A stretch of DNA of 64,000 nt. Origin: Pseudeuparius sepicola. Lineage: Eukaryota > Arthropoda > Insecta > Coleoptera > Anthribidae. Below, in pieces: positions 1 to 10,447 of the stretch. The notes beneath the pieces were generated by a model. The model was not told the origin of the DNA and made no database searches. It worked only from the letters and a program-made list of their open reading frames with translations. The stretch spans positions 20,128,175-20,192,174 of the forward strand of contig OY987303.1 of the NCBI GenBank assembly GCA_963920635.1, given 5' to 3'. Within the stretch, counting starts at the first letter, position 1, and each line of letters begins with the position of its first letter. The position numbers and the translations under genes were made by a program.

Positions 1-1005
1 CTACTTTGATTTTCTTCTGCTAAAAAATTTAATACCTACAAAAATTAATTTTTAAAGTAGATGTTTCGAAAAAAGTTAAGAATACTTTTTTTCTTAGAAT
101 TGATTGGAAAATTTAGTTAAGGCAAACAAATATTACTTTTCCAGTGGCGTACTATTTTTTTTATTGAAAAATATTATGATGGTTGACCCCCGCCTCTCCG
201 GCACTGGTGGAAGTAGACAAGCCGAATTATTTTTAATTCATAGCATTTAATCTGTGTCTAAACTGTAATAAATATGTCTGCCATATCAGTCGTATTTTAG
301 GAAAAATAATAGAAAACTTGAAAAAAAAAGAACTTTTTTTTCTCCTTTTTTGAAATTTTCTAGCAGTTTTGCCGATAAAGTTTGGACCACCCTGTATAAA
401 TTTTGAAAATTCATGTGGACACACCGTACTTTTTTAAATATTCTGGTATTGTGAAACATATTTTAATCTTAACTGGTTCTCCTACAGGCCACTGAAGTAG
501 AACCAACTGCTTGGTAGGTAAGTCCTTCCCTCCCTGTAGCTACATTGTAATATAGATCTTGCAATCACCTATAAATTGTTGAGCCAAGTCACCTTAAAAC
601 TGGGTTAAAGAGGGTGCAGTATATTTGGAGAAGAGACAAAGACATAAATATCATTGAAATAAGGGAGTTTCGGGGTCTTGGGGGCCTTAGGTGGGCTTAC
701 CTACTCCTACTCTCGTTTCTAATTAAAAGGCGAAAGGAAAGGAGGCACCATTTAAATTTAAGGAGGTAAGAAGGAAGGGCTCTGCGGTATGCCCCGTTTC
801 CATTTTACCGGAGCTTAGTGGCGAGATTTTCTTGCCAAGAAACATAGCACTGTTATAAATAGGTAGGTATCCAGAATTTGATATTGAAATTAAATTAGAA
901 AGATAGTTTTCCTTCACTTGACATTTCAATGATACTTTTGTTCACGATAGGAAAAAAAGGCTAAAACTTCAAATCAATAGACAGATATCTATTGCAAAAT
1001 ATTTC
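1..1005. other. AT-rich non-coding stretch
   Basis: No open frame here has a recognisable domain. A single CACCCTGTATA-type terminus lies near 383-395, as seen at the ends of several MITEs in this window, but I found no matching partner. The rest is low-complexity A/T sequence. Confidence 0.6.
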
Positions 1006-1404
1006 TGTACAGGGTGTTCCCGTATATTTTGACCCACCCCTAGAGCCTATATTATTTTTCGAGTTAGAAAAAAAAAACTTAAATAAAAGTTGTAGGGTTT
1101 TTGATGAACCGCTAGGATCTGCTACTAGATAAAACAAATGAGCGTCGCAAATTTATGAAAAAATAGAAACTTCCTTTATTAATGGAACACCCTGTATATT
1201 TGAGGATTTTTGAATTGCACGCATTTTTCCGATTCCAACAATATAAATATGTTATATGTTTGCTCTAAGCATTCGCATATTATTCCAAATTGCAGATAAA
1301 TACCCTACATATATACTCTACAACTTTCATTTAAGTTATTTTTTTCGAACTCGAAAAATAGAGGCTCTAGGGGTGGGTCAAAATAGACGGGAACACCCTG
1401 TACA
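1006..1404. mobile_element. Foldback MITE with TGTACAGGGTGTTCC ends
   Basis: The first ~95 bases (TGTACAGGGTGTTCCCGT, then a TTTTGACCCACCCCTAGAG segment) recur inverted at 1310-1404, ending GGAACACCCTGTACA style. The arms are imperfect and about 85-90% similar by eye. There is no coding capacity, so the element would be mobilised in trans. It sits directly against a fragment of another MITE family (1405-1672), which suggests nesting. Confidence 0.75.
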
Positions 1405-1672
1405 TGGAATTAAAAATACTCAATTTTTTTGTGTGCTCTTTTCTTCATGATTTCCTTTTTCAGGTCGGATATCATATATGCCGAATTTCAGAATTTTATC
1501 TTTGTTCGTTCTGGAAATATTTTTGCCAAAGTGTCTATTTTGGGAGCTATATTAGAACGCCCCTGAGGGCCCTTGGGGGGCATTTTTGAGGCCTTTTTCA
1601 TTTTTTTGGGTCGCCAGTACGTAGTACGCGCTGGTAAATTATGGCAGGCTAATTTCGGGCACCCTGTGTGGC
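1405..1672. repeat. Fragment of the 28644-29988 foldback family
   Basis: This matches the right half of the foldback at 28644-29988: same order of a TTAAAAATA-CAATTTTTTTGTG start, a CAGAATTTTATCTTTGTTCG block, a CCCTGAGGG-like block, and the end GGTAAATTATGGCAGGCTAA followed by a CACCCTG terminus. The left half is missing, probably displaced by the MITE at 1006-1404. Confidence 0.7.
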
Positions 1673-2334
1673 AGGTTGGGATACTGCGAGGCTTAATAAG
1701 GGGGAATTGTTGAGCTTCTCACTAAATAGGTTTTTAAAACATTTTTATTTTCTTTTCAGAATTATTTTTTATTTAAGTCAATAAAAAATAAATGCACATT
1801 TTAGAAGAATGAGAGAGCCACCTCTGCTCGAAAGCACGTATCGGGTATTATCACTGGCACGGATGATTGGATGATGATTGTGCGGAAGTGGGGGGCAGTC
1901 TGACGATGTGCCCAGTGCCCAAGGCACGCGCGTTGATCGCAATGTAAATATAGGCACGGTCTTTACTTGGCTAGGGAAAAACAGCCATGCTGGATTAAGT
2001 ATATTTCATAAAGAATGGCAGATTATACGGTCGTTGTCTAACACATAGTAATACAACAGAGATAGGTAGGTACCCGGCTAATACGTATATAGTCAACTGG
2101 AACTGGGTGTAGGTAAATTTGCCATAACACATTCTCACCATGCAAGGTGTCATGGAACCTACGCCAAGATGAACAGGCAGCTTGGAATGACGGGCGGAAC
2201 GACCAAAAGCTCAAATGCTGCTTTATATTGGGAAAGATCACCTAATGCTCAAGTGGTTGGAGATTTATTCTCCAGTGACGATGGATGGATATTCGGACAT
2301 AGGTCGCAAGAACTAATGCGTTAACTTCTAACAC
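1673..2334. other. Non-coding stretch
   Basis: I see no coding, RNA or repeat signal. Base composition is more balanced than the surroundings from about 1820 onward, leading into the GC-rich block. Confidence 0.5.
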
Positions 2335-2680
2335 TTGTTCCGTTGCGTACGGTTTGACAGCTCCCCAAAACGTTACCGACGCCGATTTCTGCCCTCTTTG
2401 GAGGACCGCCGAACCGTGAACCAAACAAACGGGCAACGGCCGCCGCCCCGCGGCACGCAGTTTAGGAAAAAAGCGGGGTCCGGGGCCCGGAGGCCGCCGG
2501 ACGCGCAGTCGTTAAATTCTTCCGCGGGCTGCGCTCGATCGGCGGCCCATCGGGCCCTTTGTGACGTCACGCGGGGCCCTCCGGGGATTCACGGCAATTA
2601 GGCGCGGCCCCGGCTGCTAATTGGCGAAAAATTCGTTACCCCGGACGACGGGCGTCGGGTGCGTCGAAATGGCTGTCGTT
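2335..2680. other. CpG-rich block
   Basis: A sharply GC- and CpG-rich island in AT-rich DNA, containing CGGCCGCCGCCCCGCGG-like runs, a GTGACGTCAC CRE-type palindrome near 2560 and TAATTGG homeodomain-type cores near 2617. Open frames through it on both strands are composition artefacts without domains. It could be a regulatory island or CpG promoter, but no exon can be assigned. Confidence 0.5.
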
Positions 2681-3131
2681 CGAACTATTCAAAAAATGCG
2701 GGCATATACGTATTTACCGTGTTCGTTTCATATTTGGGACAGTTTCATTTTTCAAATCGATCAAAAACTTAAATAAACACGGCCTAATATCTAGTTAACA
2801 TATAGTAGTATAGGTACCTACAGGTACATAATGGAATACTAATTACCTATAAACATAGGCGCCGACTTCCCAAAATTTGGCTGGGTGCCCAAGGTATACA
2901 ACCTCCCCCCAAAATGTTTGGGGGGAGGTTGTAGGCAACGCCCTGCCTAGCCCTCCCCCTGGCTACGGCCCTGTCTATGAGGCCTAGGTCAACATAGGTA
3001 TACGCGTCTTGTGCATGCTTCCTGTTTTACCAGCGTAGTGTCAGTGAAAATAATCCTAAAACTGAGAACTAATTTCTAATTCTAAACAAGTTTGTTCACA
3101 ATTTATTTTAATATCATCCACAATAAAGATA
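2681..3131. other. Non-coding stretch with one short hairpin
   Basis: AT-rich and without coding signal apart from the hairpin at 2897-2933. The flanking GGCGCCGACT and CCTGGCTACGGCCCTG sequences resemble decayed hAT-type ends, but no transposase remnant is visible. Confidence 0.4.
2897..2933. repeat. Perfect 17-bp hairpin
   Basis: TACAACCTCCCCCCAAA (2897-2913) pairs perfectly with 2917-2933 across a 3-base loop. There is no T-tract, so nothing suggests a transcription terminator. It is more likely a MITE end or replication-slippage product. Confidence 0.7.
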
Positions 3132-4006
3132 GGTAAAGTAAGGGCAGAATGTAAAGGCGAAATCGGCAATAAATCATCAAAGATAGAGCACTATATCTAT
3201 TGCTTTATTTGCACTCGCACAATTACACTCATGTCTCCTCCTCCAATTTGTATTCGACGTACGTCTTAAAGTTAGCTATAAGCACCTTTCATGAAAGGAA
3301 GAGAGATAGAAAACCTAGTACTCATCTTGTATTACTAGTTGATGGTTTAAGGCAGGCAGGGTCGGCCTAGAATAAATTATTGCTTTACTACCTGATGTGA
3401 ACGGACGGATTAAAAATTTGTACTTAGGTACCTGTTGTGATTTCATTTTTAATTTTTGAAGATTAATTCTGTAATTTAGACTGGCAATTAAAAGATAATG
3501 ATCCGGAAATTCAAAGTAGGTCTTAAGTATTTAAATATTTATTGTAATGGTTAGGCAAAAAAGATATATGTTTATATTTTTAGTAAGAAATTAAATATCA
3601 ACATAAAATAAACTTTACATAGTCAGAAGTCAGTATATACATAATAAATAAATAATAATAATATACATTTAATTCGTTGTGAATTTTAGTCAGAATATAA
3701 ATATTAATATTAATTTTCTACTTTGGGCACTAATACTTCACGCTGCATTGTTATACTATATTACCAAAATAAACCAAATATTTAATTACTGCCCTGTTTT
3801 ATAGGCGTACTCTCATTTGAATATATTATCTTTATTAACATACATAATGTATCAGACAAGGATAGAGCAATAAAAAGTTGGTCTTGCGCTTCTTTATAGC
3901 CGAACCCCTCGCTCCAAAACATAAGGGAGAGCAGGTAGGAAAATCATAGCCCATCTCTCTCGATTTTATGGCCGACTTCGCCTTTACATTCTGCCCTTAC
4001 TTTACC
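3132..4006. mobile_element. MITE with 36-bp TIR
   Basis: GGTAAAGTAAGGGCAGAATG and the following 16 bases are repeated inverted at 3971-4006 with one or two mismatches. The 800-bp interior is AT-rich and has no open frame. Target-site duplication is not clear. This is a non-autonomous DNA transposon of unassigned superfamily. Confidence 0.75.
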
Positions 4007-4182
4007 CAGTTCCTACTTTTAACAACTAAACTAACCTAACCTCAAAACCCCAAAAATGATTATAAATTAATCGATTTGACCCATTTTCACAATATCTCCC
4101 TTTGAGAGCAAGCAACGTCATATTAAGAATATTATAATCCAACTCATCTTCATCGGTGTCGATGTCAAATTAGTATCCCTTC

Positions 4183-4648
4183 TGAGCAGTGACAGACTTT
4201 TCCTCAGGGCGCGTGAGAAGATGGGTTCCCAATAAAGCAGAGGGAATCTCACGAGGAAGTTTACTTTTGGAGCAAGCAGGTTTGTGGGTAGCTAAATTTG
4301 AGTTTTAAATCCCGATAAAAATAATATATAATAAACAACCAAATAAAGACATACCTAGTTCTCGGGCTTATCTAGCACAAGGCAATGTACCTACCCTAAG
4401 ATCTAAACAGCGATTTCAGTGGACAAAAAACTGCTATAATAGTGAAGTTACCAAACTTAATAGGTGACAAATGTAAAGAGTGACAAATCCAAAGAAAGTC
4501 TCTTTATAAAAAAGGCTGTGAAAAGTTTAAGAAAAACGACGGGTTTTCTGGAATGATGAGAGCTTGATGATTGCATTTTCCAGTCCAAGACCTGTCACTC
4601 TTGGTTTAAACTTGGCAATTTTACTGGGGCGACCAATGCTTTAATTCA
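4183..4648 (-). repeat. 3' LTR
   Basis: Read on the minus strand it begins TGAATTAAAGC and ends TGCTCA, giving the canonical TG...CA. It aligns along its length with 5654-6054, plus an extra block of about 35 bases near 4585-4625. The polypurine tract lies immediately outside its start. Confidence 0.85.
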
Positions 4649-4670
4649 TCTGCTCCCCTCCCCCCAAAAG
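4649..4670 (-). other. Polypurine tract
   Basis: On the minus strand this reads CCTTTTGGGGGGAGGGGAGC followed by AGA, directly before the 3' LTR start. That is the position and composition of the plus-strand DNA synthesis primer in LTR retrotransposons. Confidence 0.8.
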
Positions 4671-4845
4671 GTGAAAAAATCCCAGATTGTGTCAACCTAT
4701 GCTCAATACACGTTATGTTTGTTTGAATTATGGAAAGAATTTCCAACTTAAGGGTTCTCTGCTTGCGTTTTAGGTGCTACAAATGACACCTCTGAACCAT
4801 TTGTTGAGTAGTAAAATTTAGCCTCTTTTAAACGGTTAACTGCCA

Positions 4846-5241
4846 CTACCGCATAGAGGGCACCTTCACGCTAAGAATTATAATGCCAGGCCAGTGTTTG
4901 CAGAATAAAAATAATACTAAATAATAAAAATAATAAATACACATTATTATAAATATTATATACATATTTATTACTAAATACAAAAAATTGCTTAACAACG
5001 AGCCTCTCTGAAACCGCATAGTTCGAACATATGACAAAAATAGATATTCTGAAAACTGTTTTCTAAAAGCTCTGGAACTTCTGTAAGCACTAACTACCGA
5101 CAACGCCGCACCTGACCATAACTTGGCATTTTTCACAAACAGAACTTCGACCAGCAGTTTAAGTTCACCGAATGTTATCCCCTTTACCTCTATCAACTGT
5201 TCAATTTGATCTAAAAAGTCGACTGGATGGATATAAATCAT
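4846..5241 (-). pseudogene. gag remnant of LTR retrotransposon
   Basis: The N-terminal half (HPVDFLDQIEQLIE, LLVEVLFVKNAKLWSG, then FRKQFSEYLF) has the feel of retrotransposon gag capsid helices, including the 'P..FL..IE' start and the 'A..W' motif. The frame then runs into a hydrophobic AT-rich tail (INMYIIFIIMCIYYFYYL) that is not gag-like, so the coding sequence is truncated by decay or deletion. No CCHC zinc knuckle is visible. Its place between PBS and PPT on the same strand supports the call. Confidence 0.65.
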
Positions 5242-5632
5242 CAGAAATAGCTAGTTCCACCTTACAAAGAAGTTCCCTGACTTTAACTACTACTACTAAG
5301 TCCTATAACTATGCAGTTAGGACCTAGGCATGCAGCATTGTTTCTGTCACCACATGGGCGATTATTTCTGGGCGATTATTTGTGGGAGCAGACTTGACTG
5401 GTTATTATTAAGCTCTGCCAGTCGCAGAAGCAATTATCGTGCAGGGATTGGCTGCCTGAAACGAGGGTCCTATACCTTGTATGTCCGACGTCTTACTTCC
5501 AAGGCGAAGCTCCTGGGCATTATTCTGAAATTGCGTCTGCCGAGCACCTTGTCGTTGTTTTGGTGATAATCCACCTGCTGTTTCCTCGTCATGCATGCTA
5601 TTCCACCAGTTAAATCTACCAAAAATGCTATT

Positions 5633-5650
5633 GCCCCACGTTGGGCGCCA
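5633..5650 (-). other. Primer-binding site for tRNA-Lys
   Basis: The minus strand reads TGGCGCCCAACGTGGGGC, which matches the classic 18-base tRNA-Lys primer-binding site, three bases inside the 5' LTR. This fixes the element's orientation. Confidence 0.92.
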
Positions 5651-5653
5651 AGA

Positions 5654-6054
5654 TGAGCAGACAGATTTTTCCTCAGGGAGCGTGAGGAGATGGGTTTCCT
5701 ATAAAGCAGGTTTATGGTAAATCTTAGTAAATATAAAACATAATAAACAACCAGACAAAGAGAGTTTGTGGGCTTACCTAGCACCAGGCCATGTACCCTA
5801 ACATCTAAATAGTGGTCTTCATGATCTTAGTGGACAAAGAACCTCTTGGATGCCAGCATCTTACAACCAAACAGCCATAATAGTGAAGTTGTCAAACTTA
5901 ACAGATGATGAATCTAAAGAGTAACGAATTCAAAGAAAGTCTGAATATAAGAAAGGCTGTGCAAAGTTTAAGAAAAACGATAGTTTTTCTGAAATTATAA
6001 AATTTGGATGATTGCATTCTCCAGTCCACTGGGGTGACCAGTTGCTTTGGTTTA
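5654..6054 (-). repeat. 5' LTR
   Basis: Aligned with 4183-4648. It ends TGCTCA on the minus strand next to the primer site. The outer terminal dinucleotide has decayed from TG to TA. CTTC target duplication follows at 6055-6058. Confidence 0.82.
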
Positions 6055-6058
6055 CTTC

Positions 6059-6247
6059 CGTGCATATACCTATACCGTGCTTATACCCAATGACGATATT
6101 AAGGGCTTCTTTCATAACATTTCTATGATCACCAAACCAAACTGTTAAAGCTTTCATACCCAAAATTTGTTCTGATTCTTGGAGTGGGAGTGACTTACTT
6201 ATTTTTAATAGTTGCTTCCAGTCTTGGAACTGGTTGATATTTATCAT
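6059..6247 (-). pseudogene. Unidentified coding remnant split by the LTR element
   Basis: A minus-strand open stretch (INQFQDWKQLLKISKSL, GMKALTVWFGDHRNVM) looks more protein-like than its surroundings and ends exactly at the LTR target duplication. Beyond the other LTR (below 4179, minus strand) another open-looking stretch includes FDIDTDEDELDYNIL. Together they suggest the LTR element landed in an older coding or transposon sequence. I do not recognise the family. Confidence 0.35.
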
Positions 6248-6469
6248 ACGGCTGCTTCTTTGTCTCTGTCCATAGGTTTATCTGCTAACATATGATCCAA
6301 TATCCACTACCAACAACTGATATCTATGTATGGAGCTTAGAGATTTGTCACGGAAAGCATTAACGATATCAAGTCATTGAAACAAGCATTCTGCTGTTAC
6401 ATTTTGTGGTGCAAAATGCAAACATACTGGGAAGCAGATAGTATGCAGGCTCCGCTTCTTAGGCTCTCG

Positions 6470-6850
6470 TGTCACCTCCACACCTAAACACGCGCTAATC
6501 CATCCCCGAAACCCGCCGATTGGTTCCGTTCCCAAACATCGCCGCGCCGATACTTAGTTATCAGCCGCATTAGCTGCGCCTCGCCGGCTCCCTGCAGCGC
6601 CGCTCCCCAGCCTTTGGGCCTTTGTAGGGCCGCCCGGCGCGGATCCCGTCAAAGCGGCATCGGCGACACACACCTATGTTTAGCCGTAGGTGTGCGTGCC
6701 GACCGTCCGGAACTAACGCGGCGCTCCGCCGCACCGTGAAACCGTTTGGTGTCGGCAAATCGGGCGTGCCGATGGGGGGAAGGGAGGGCCGTTGCTGAAA
6801 AAAACCGTTTGGGGGAGGGGGGACGGGGTAAACCGAGTAGGAATACAGGA
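6470..6850. other. CpG-rich block
   Basis: GC-rich island with dense CpG (CGCCGCGCCGATAC, GCAGCGCCGCTCC) and a small stem CACACCTA...TAGGTGTG near 6670-6697. Open frames here carry no domain. After about 6770 it becomes purine-rich G-tracts. No gene assigned. Confidence 0.5.
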
Positions 6851-7214
6851 AGGCGCGTGGAGGGGGGCCTGCAACTAAGTCTTTGAAGTGCTCTTGGTTG
6901 CTTATTCAGTGTTGGTTTACATATCGAGTAGGTTAGACTAATTTTTGTTTGGTGTGAAAAACTCCTCCCCCATCTAAGTAGGACTGCTATGAGAGTATCA
7001 AGCCAAACCTGTTGGCTTGATCACGGGCGTAGCCAGGATTTAGTTTTTGGGGGGGGGGGTTTAGTTTGAGAAGTAAATAAAACAACAAAAATATACTTAC
7101 ATGAAATTTAATATCTATATATTCATCCGAAAAACTACGACATATTTATAAAGTTCTTAACTTTAAATGAAATGGATAAATTAATTTCGTTCCTCTGCGC
7201 TAAATCTAAAACCA

Positions 7215-7463
7215 TTAAAGAAGAAATCTTCGGCTTTTTCTTTTAAATATATCCACTACTTCATCTGCATGAATTTCTGTTCCATAGTGAATGTTCATTA
7301 GAGCCAAACCATTAAGTCTGTTTTCACTTGTAGTGTTTCGTAAATAGTTTTTCAGTCTCCTTAGGCTCGAGAAAGACCTTTCTGGGGTAGCAGTGGATAC
7401 AGGAATGGTAGCCAAGATTTGTAGTAATGTGTAAATATTAGGATAAAGGTTTTTATCGCACAT
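7215..7463 (-). pseudogene. hAT transposase C-terminal dimerisation domain
   Basis: 82 codons matching the hAT family C-terminal region: the core ATIPVSTATPERSFSSLRRL is the diagnostic 'P.S.A..ERsFS.l..ik' motif, followed by LRNTTSENRLNGLALMNIHY ('R..L..L.l..i'). The frame is intact to its stop. The upstream catalytic DDE region is missing. It resembles the ZMYM-type insect hAT transposases; that assignment is from memory of the family. Confidence 0.88.
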
Positions 7464-7834
7464 ATCTAGGCATTACAAACTAGATTTCGGGGTAGGCAGT
7501 CTTCTTATCAGCATGCAAGGTAGCTGAAGCTTTGATAGCTAAATCCAAATTTGTTTCTTTATTAGAAACCCCTTGACCTTGACTACACCACTTTTTCCAG
7601 TAGTCCATACCTTTAGGTTTATCACCCTTCCTTTTTCCCCCTCCATTTTTCGACAGTAATAATGATTCACGTATCTATCCTTAGCAAGGTCATCGAATAA
7701 CAGTGCACTAAAATTACTCACTTACACGGTACACTTAATTCTCTTCACTATTCGTTCACCACTTTTCACTTTTATTCGCTTCGAGTTCGCATGGAACAAT
7801 ACTGCCGTAAGCGCGGTCACGCGCCGCGGCGCCG

Positions 7835-7842
7835 CTTATATA
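7835..7842 (-). promoter_or_regulatory. TATA box of the hAT element
   Basis: Minus-strand TATATAAG sits in a GC-rich context about 290 bases inside the right TIR and about 115 bases upstream of the first coding remnant near 7720, where the transposase promoter should be. Confidence 0.4.
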
Positions 7843-8142
7843 TCAGCCCAGTAGCCGTCCAGAAACTTCCACGAACTTCCACAAAGTTCCGCTCATTTCG
7901 ACCAAGGGGCGTGACGAATAATCGAGAAACAACGCAAAGTGTCCCTACAATACAAAATAGTTCGGCTGCAACTGCGTCTGCCTCTCGTCAAAAGATGGCG
8001 CTAGGCGCTACTATTACTACATAATATATTCAAACGTAATAATAATTTAACTCTTCACTCCTCGTATTTTTTCGGTATATTATTTCGGGGGGGGGGGTTT
8101 GAACCCCCGAAACCCCCCCTTGGCTACGCCCGTGGGCTTGAT

Positions 8143-8680
8143 GCTCTCATAGGGGTTTGGCGGGGTGGCTTGTTACTCTCATACTATTCCTACTTACTCA
8201 TCTATACAACCGAGTCTATTGTGGGAGGGACACTTGGAAATATCTATGAAAAATATACATTTTTTGGACAACTTTATTTAAAAAAATTAAACTGAGCTGC
8301 TCGCATCAGCTATTAACTTTATACAGTGGAAAGTTGGTCGGGATGATTTGAATCAGTAATAGAGAGCCCCTCATGACAACTACATATGTACATATGATGC
8401 TACTTTTGGATGTACTACTGAATTATCTGCAAATACCTGTCCTATATTATACGCTCATCCAACAACAACATTTTTATATGAAGTAATTTTATATACTCTG
8501 TATAGAGAAGCCAGGTGCATATGGGATGCAGGAGACCCAAAGCACAAATTAGCTTTTCCACTCTCTAGATTCCGTATCTAACGCATCATCTTCGCCTCAT
8601 ATTCTGCTAGGAACCCTGAGCATAAAGGCAGAGTTACACGATGCCAGTAACTTGTACAAGTCACTAAAATAGAATCCAGT
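8143..8680. other. Non-coding stretch
   Basis: Nothing coding is supported. Bases 8624-8672 (AGGCAGAGTTACACGATGCC, then CAGTAACTTGTACAAGTCAC) are an inverted partial copy of the right part of the MITE at 20513-20697. Confidence 0.5.
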
Positions 8681-8681
8681 A

Positions 8682-8886
8682 CCGTTGATTGAAGATGGGG
8701 AAGATATCCTCCCTTAGGGTGGCATGCGAATATGATCCTTATGGTCTGTCTGTCACATTCCCACTTGTTACTAAATGTTTCTATCTCGTTCTCTTTCATT
8801 TCACCGACACGCGTCCGTACGGTGGCGCCAAATTCCGAAACCACCATTCGAGTCCGTCGATGGAGAAAGGAATCTTCAATCAACGG
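8682..8886. repeat. Inverted pair of the TCAATCAACGG motif
   Basis: CCGTTGATTGAAGA at 8682-8695 is exactly inverted at 8873-8886 (TCTTCAATCAACGG). A related CGTCGATGG segment at 8855-8863 precedes the right copy. The same motif recurs at 9686, 11860 and 17478. This may be the end of a short MITE family. The region has open frames in several phases, with no domain in any. Confidence 0.5.
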
Positions 8887-9296
8887 TTCGGGCAAAAGGT
8901 CACTCCATCGACGACGGAAGAGCGCAGGAAACTACGCGGTCAGCGCACCGACACCTATGGACAAGGCCATACAACTACTGTCGTATCGACCCCAGCGCTT
9001 AGGCCATTGAGGCATCAGGCATCGTCCGACGCGACGACATCCAGCTGTTTTTGTTTTTGATCTGTATCTGTTCCTCGTTTTCCTCGTTTACTTTTTTCCA
9101 CTTATATTATTGTTACTGGGTAATCTGTGATTGTTATTACGTGTATTTGGGGGATACAGTAGTGTGCAGAGGACCAGTGGTGTTCTAGTCCGATAATTAG
9201 TGTGTGCATATCAAAAACATTTCATGTTTTGAGCCATCAGATAAAGGATACCTAAATACGGAGGTTAGGAAGTGAAAGTGTGTTTTGTTGTATACA

Positions 9297-9340
9297 GAGA
9301 CTTGCCATCAAGGCAGGTCTTGCCATCAAGGCAAGTCTCT
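9297..9340. repeat. Short tandem repeat
   Basis: CTTGCCATCAAGGCA is present twice in tandem (separated by GGT), flanked by AGAGA and TCTCT, giving a nested tandem/palindrome of about 44 bases. Confidence 0.7.
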
Positions 9341-9389
9341 GGTTGTATGTATAATATCAAAATGGGTGTTTTCTTGTGTTTTCTCAGCC

Positions 9390-9936
9390 ATGCCCGAGAA
9401 GTGTTGTGTCCCAAATTCGTCGATGAAGGAACGAATTAATCGACGCCCAAATTGCCTAACCTAACCGAGCCAAAGCCAAAAGTGTCCGTTTTTGCCTTTC
9501 CTAAGGATCCGGTTTTGAGGGCAAAATGGGTGCAGGCCATAAAAAGGGCTGACTTTGTAGTCAAGAAACATTCTAAGGTAAGTTATATGTTACATTTTTA
9601 TATATTTTTCATAAAGCTTCGGGTTATTGTAGGTCTGTGAACAACACTTTTAACACAAGACATTGAAAGGGAGACTACGTGTGTTCGTCGATGGTCCTCA
9701 ATCAACGGTGTGTTGTAGAATCGACTGATGAAACTTTACGTGCACCTTTAAAAATTCCACGTTTAGCTAAAGGTTTTAAATTTTCATGGCTAGTTAATTT
9801 CATTATATTTTTACAAAATATACTTACTTTTTAGGTGCAATACCTAGGGAAGGTCCCCAATAAAAAAAAACAAAAAATTGAACTTGGACAGGTTGAAAAA
9901 GCCGTAGCCGAAAGCGTTGTGAGTTGTGAAGCTTAG
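9390..9936 (+). pseudogene. THAP-domain gene relic, three exons
   Basis: THAP domains are C2CH zinc-finger DNA-binding modules found in P-element transposases and insect transcription factors. Exon 1 (9390-9577) follows an acceptor-like TTTTCTCAG and starts MPEKCCVP (first zinc cysteines). After a frameshift it reads VSVFAFPKDPVLRAKWVQAI, the THAP 'FP....R..W...i' core, and ends in a GTAAGT donor. Exon 2 (9633-9772) opens VCEQHF, the final C..H of the THAP zinc site. Exon 3 begins at 9835 after TTTTTAG and soon hits stops. Frameshifts and stops make it a pseudogene. Whether it came from a host gene or a transposon cannot be told. Confidence 0.75.
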
Positions 9937-9999
9937 AAGTCTGCAAAATCGTATTCAAACATTGAAGAAGCGTATTCAAAAATGGTAATTATGGAGCAC

Positions 10000-10447
10000 A
10001 GTGTATGCACCGCCCGATTTTCTTGAAATTTTGGCTACCTCCTTATTTTCGAGGTCCCTGAACACGAATCTGACCTCAGTATTTTGAGGTCGGACATAGT
10101 TTCCGAGAAAATGAATTTTCAAATTTCCTTTTGACGCCCCACTTTTTCACGGTAATATTTGGTTATAATCGAGATGAATTTAGCTAAAATTGATCACCAC
10201 CATATTTTGCGCCTTCTGCAGCATAGGGTGGTGATCAGTTTAAGCTGCGTACACTAAAAATTTATCTGGATTATAACCACAAATGCCGCCGTGAAAAATG
10301 GGGTATCGGGTGTCAAAAGGAAATTTGAAAATTCATTTTCTCGGAAACTACGTCCGGCCTCAAAAAACTGAGGTTAGATTCTTGGTCAGGGACCTCGAAA
10401 ATAGGTGGGTAGCCAAAATTTCAAGAAAATCGGGCGGTGCATACACT
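10000..10447. mobile_element. Palindromic MITE, about 200-bp arms
   Basis: AGTGTATGCACCGCCCGATT at 10000 is mirrored at 10428-10447. Arms of about 200 bases fold back with scattered mismatches around a short centre near 10215-10240. No coding capacity. A hairpin transcript would be extensively double-stranded. Confidence 0.85.

Larger units (their letters stand above)
4183..6054 (-). mobile_element. Small gypsy-like LTR retrotransposon
   Basis: Complete structural set on the minus strand: 5' LTR 5654-6054, primer-binding site 5633-5650, about 1.0 kb internal DNA with a gag remnant, polypurine tract 4649-4670, 3' LTR 4183-4648. The 4-bp target duplication CTTC is present at 4179-4182 and 6055-6058. 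The LTRs differ at many positions and by indels, so the insertion is old. No protease, reverse transcriptase or integrase is visible, so it is an internally deleted, non-autonomous copy. The tRNA-Lys primer site and gag type suit the Ty3/gypsy group; that assignment is inference. Confidence 0.88.
7022..8134 (-). mobile_element. hAT transposon, internally deleted
   Basis: Perfect 14-bp terminal inverted repeats CACGGGCGTAGCCA / TGGCTACGCCCGTG flanked by a perfect 8-bp target duplication GGCTTGAT (7014-7021 and 8135-8142), the hAT hallmark. Both ends carry G/C homopolymer runs just inside the TIR. The minus strand keeps the 5' control region at the right end, a scrap of middle coding sequence around 7500-7720 and the C-terminal dimerisation domain at 7215-7463. 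Most of the catalytic core is absent, so it would depend on a related active copy. Confidence 0.93.

Noticed and set aside
2335..2601. Overlapping frames on both strands in the GC-rich block
   Set aside because: High GC removes stop codons in all frames; neither translation resembles a protein family.
8689..9060. 123-codon plus frame and its overlapping companions
   Set aside because: Three overlapping plus frames plus one on the minus strand, around an inverted motif pair; no domain in any.
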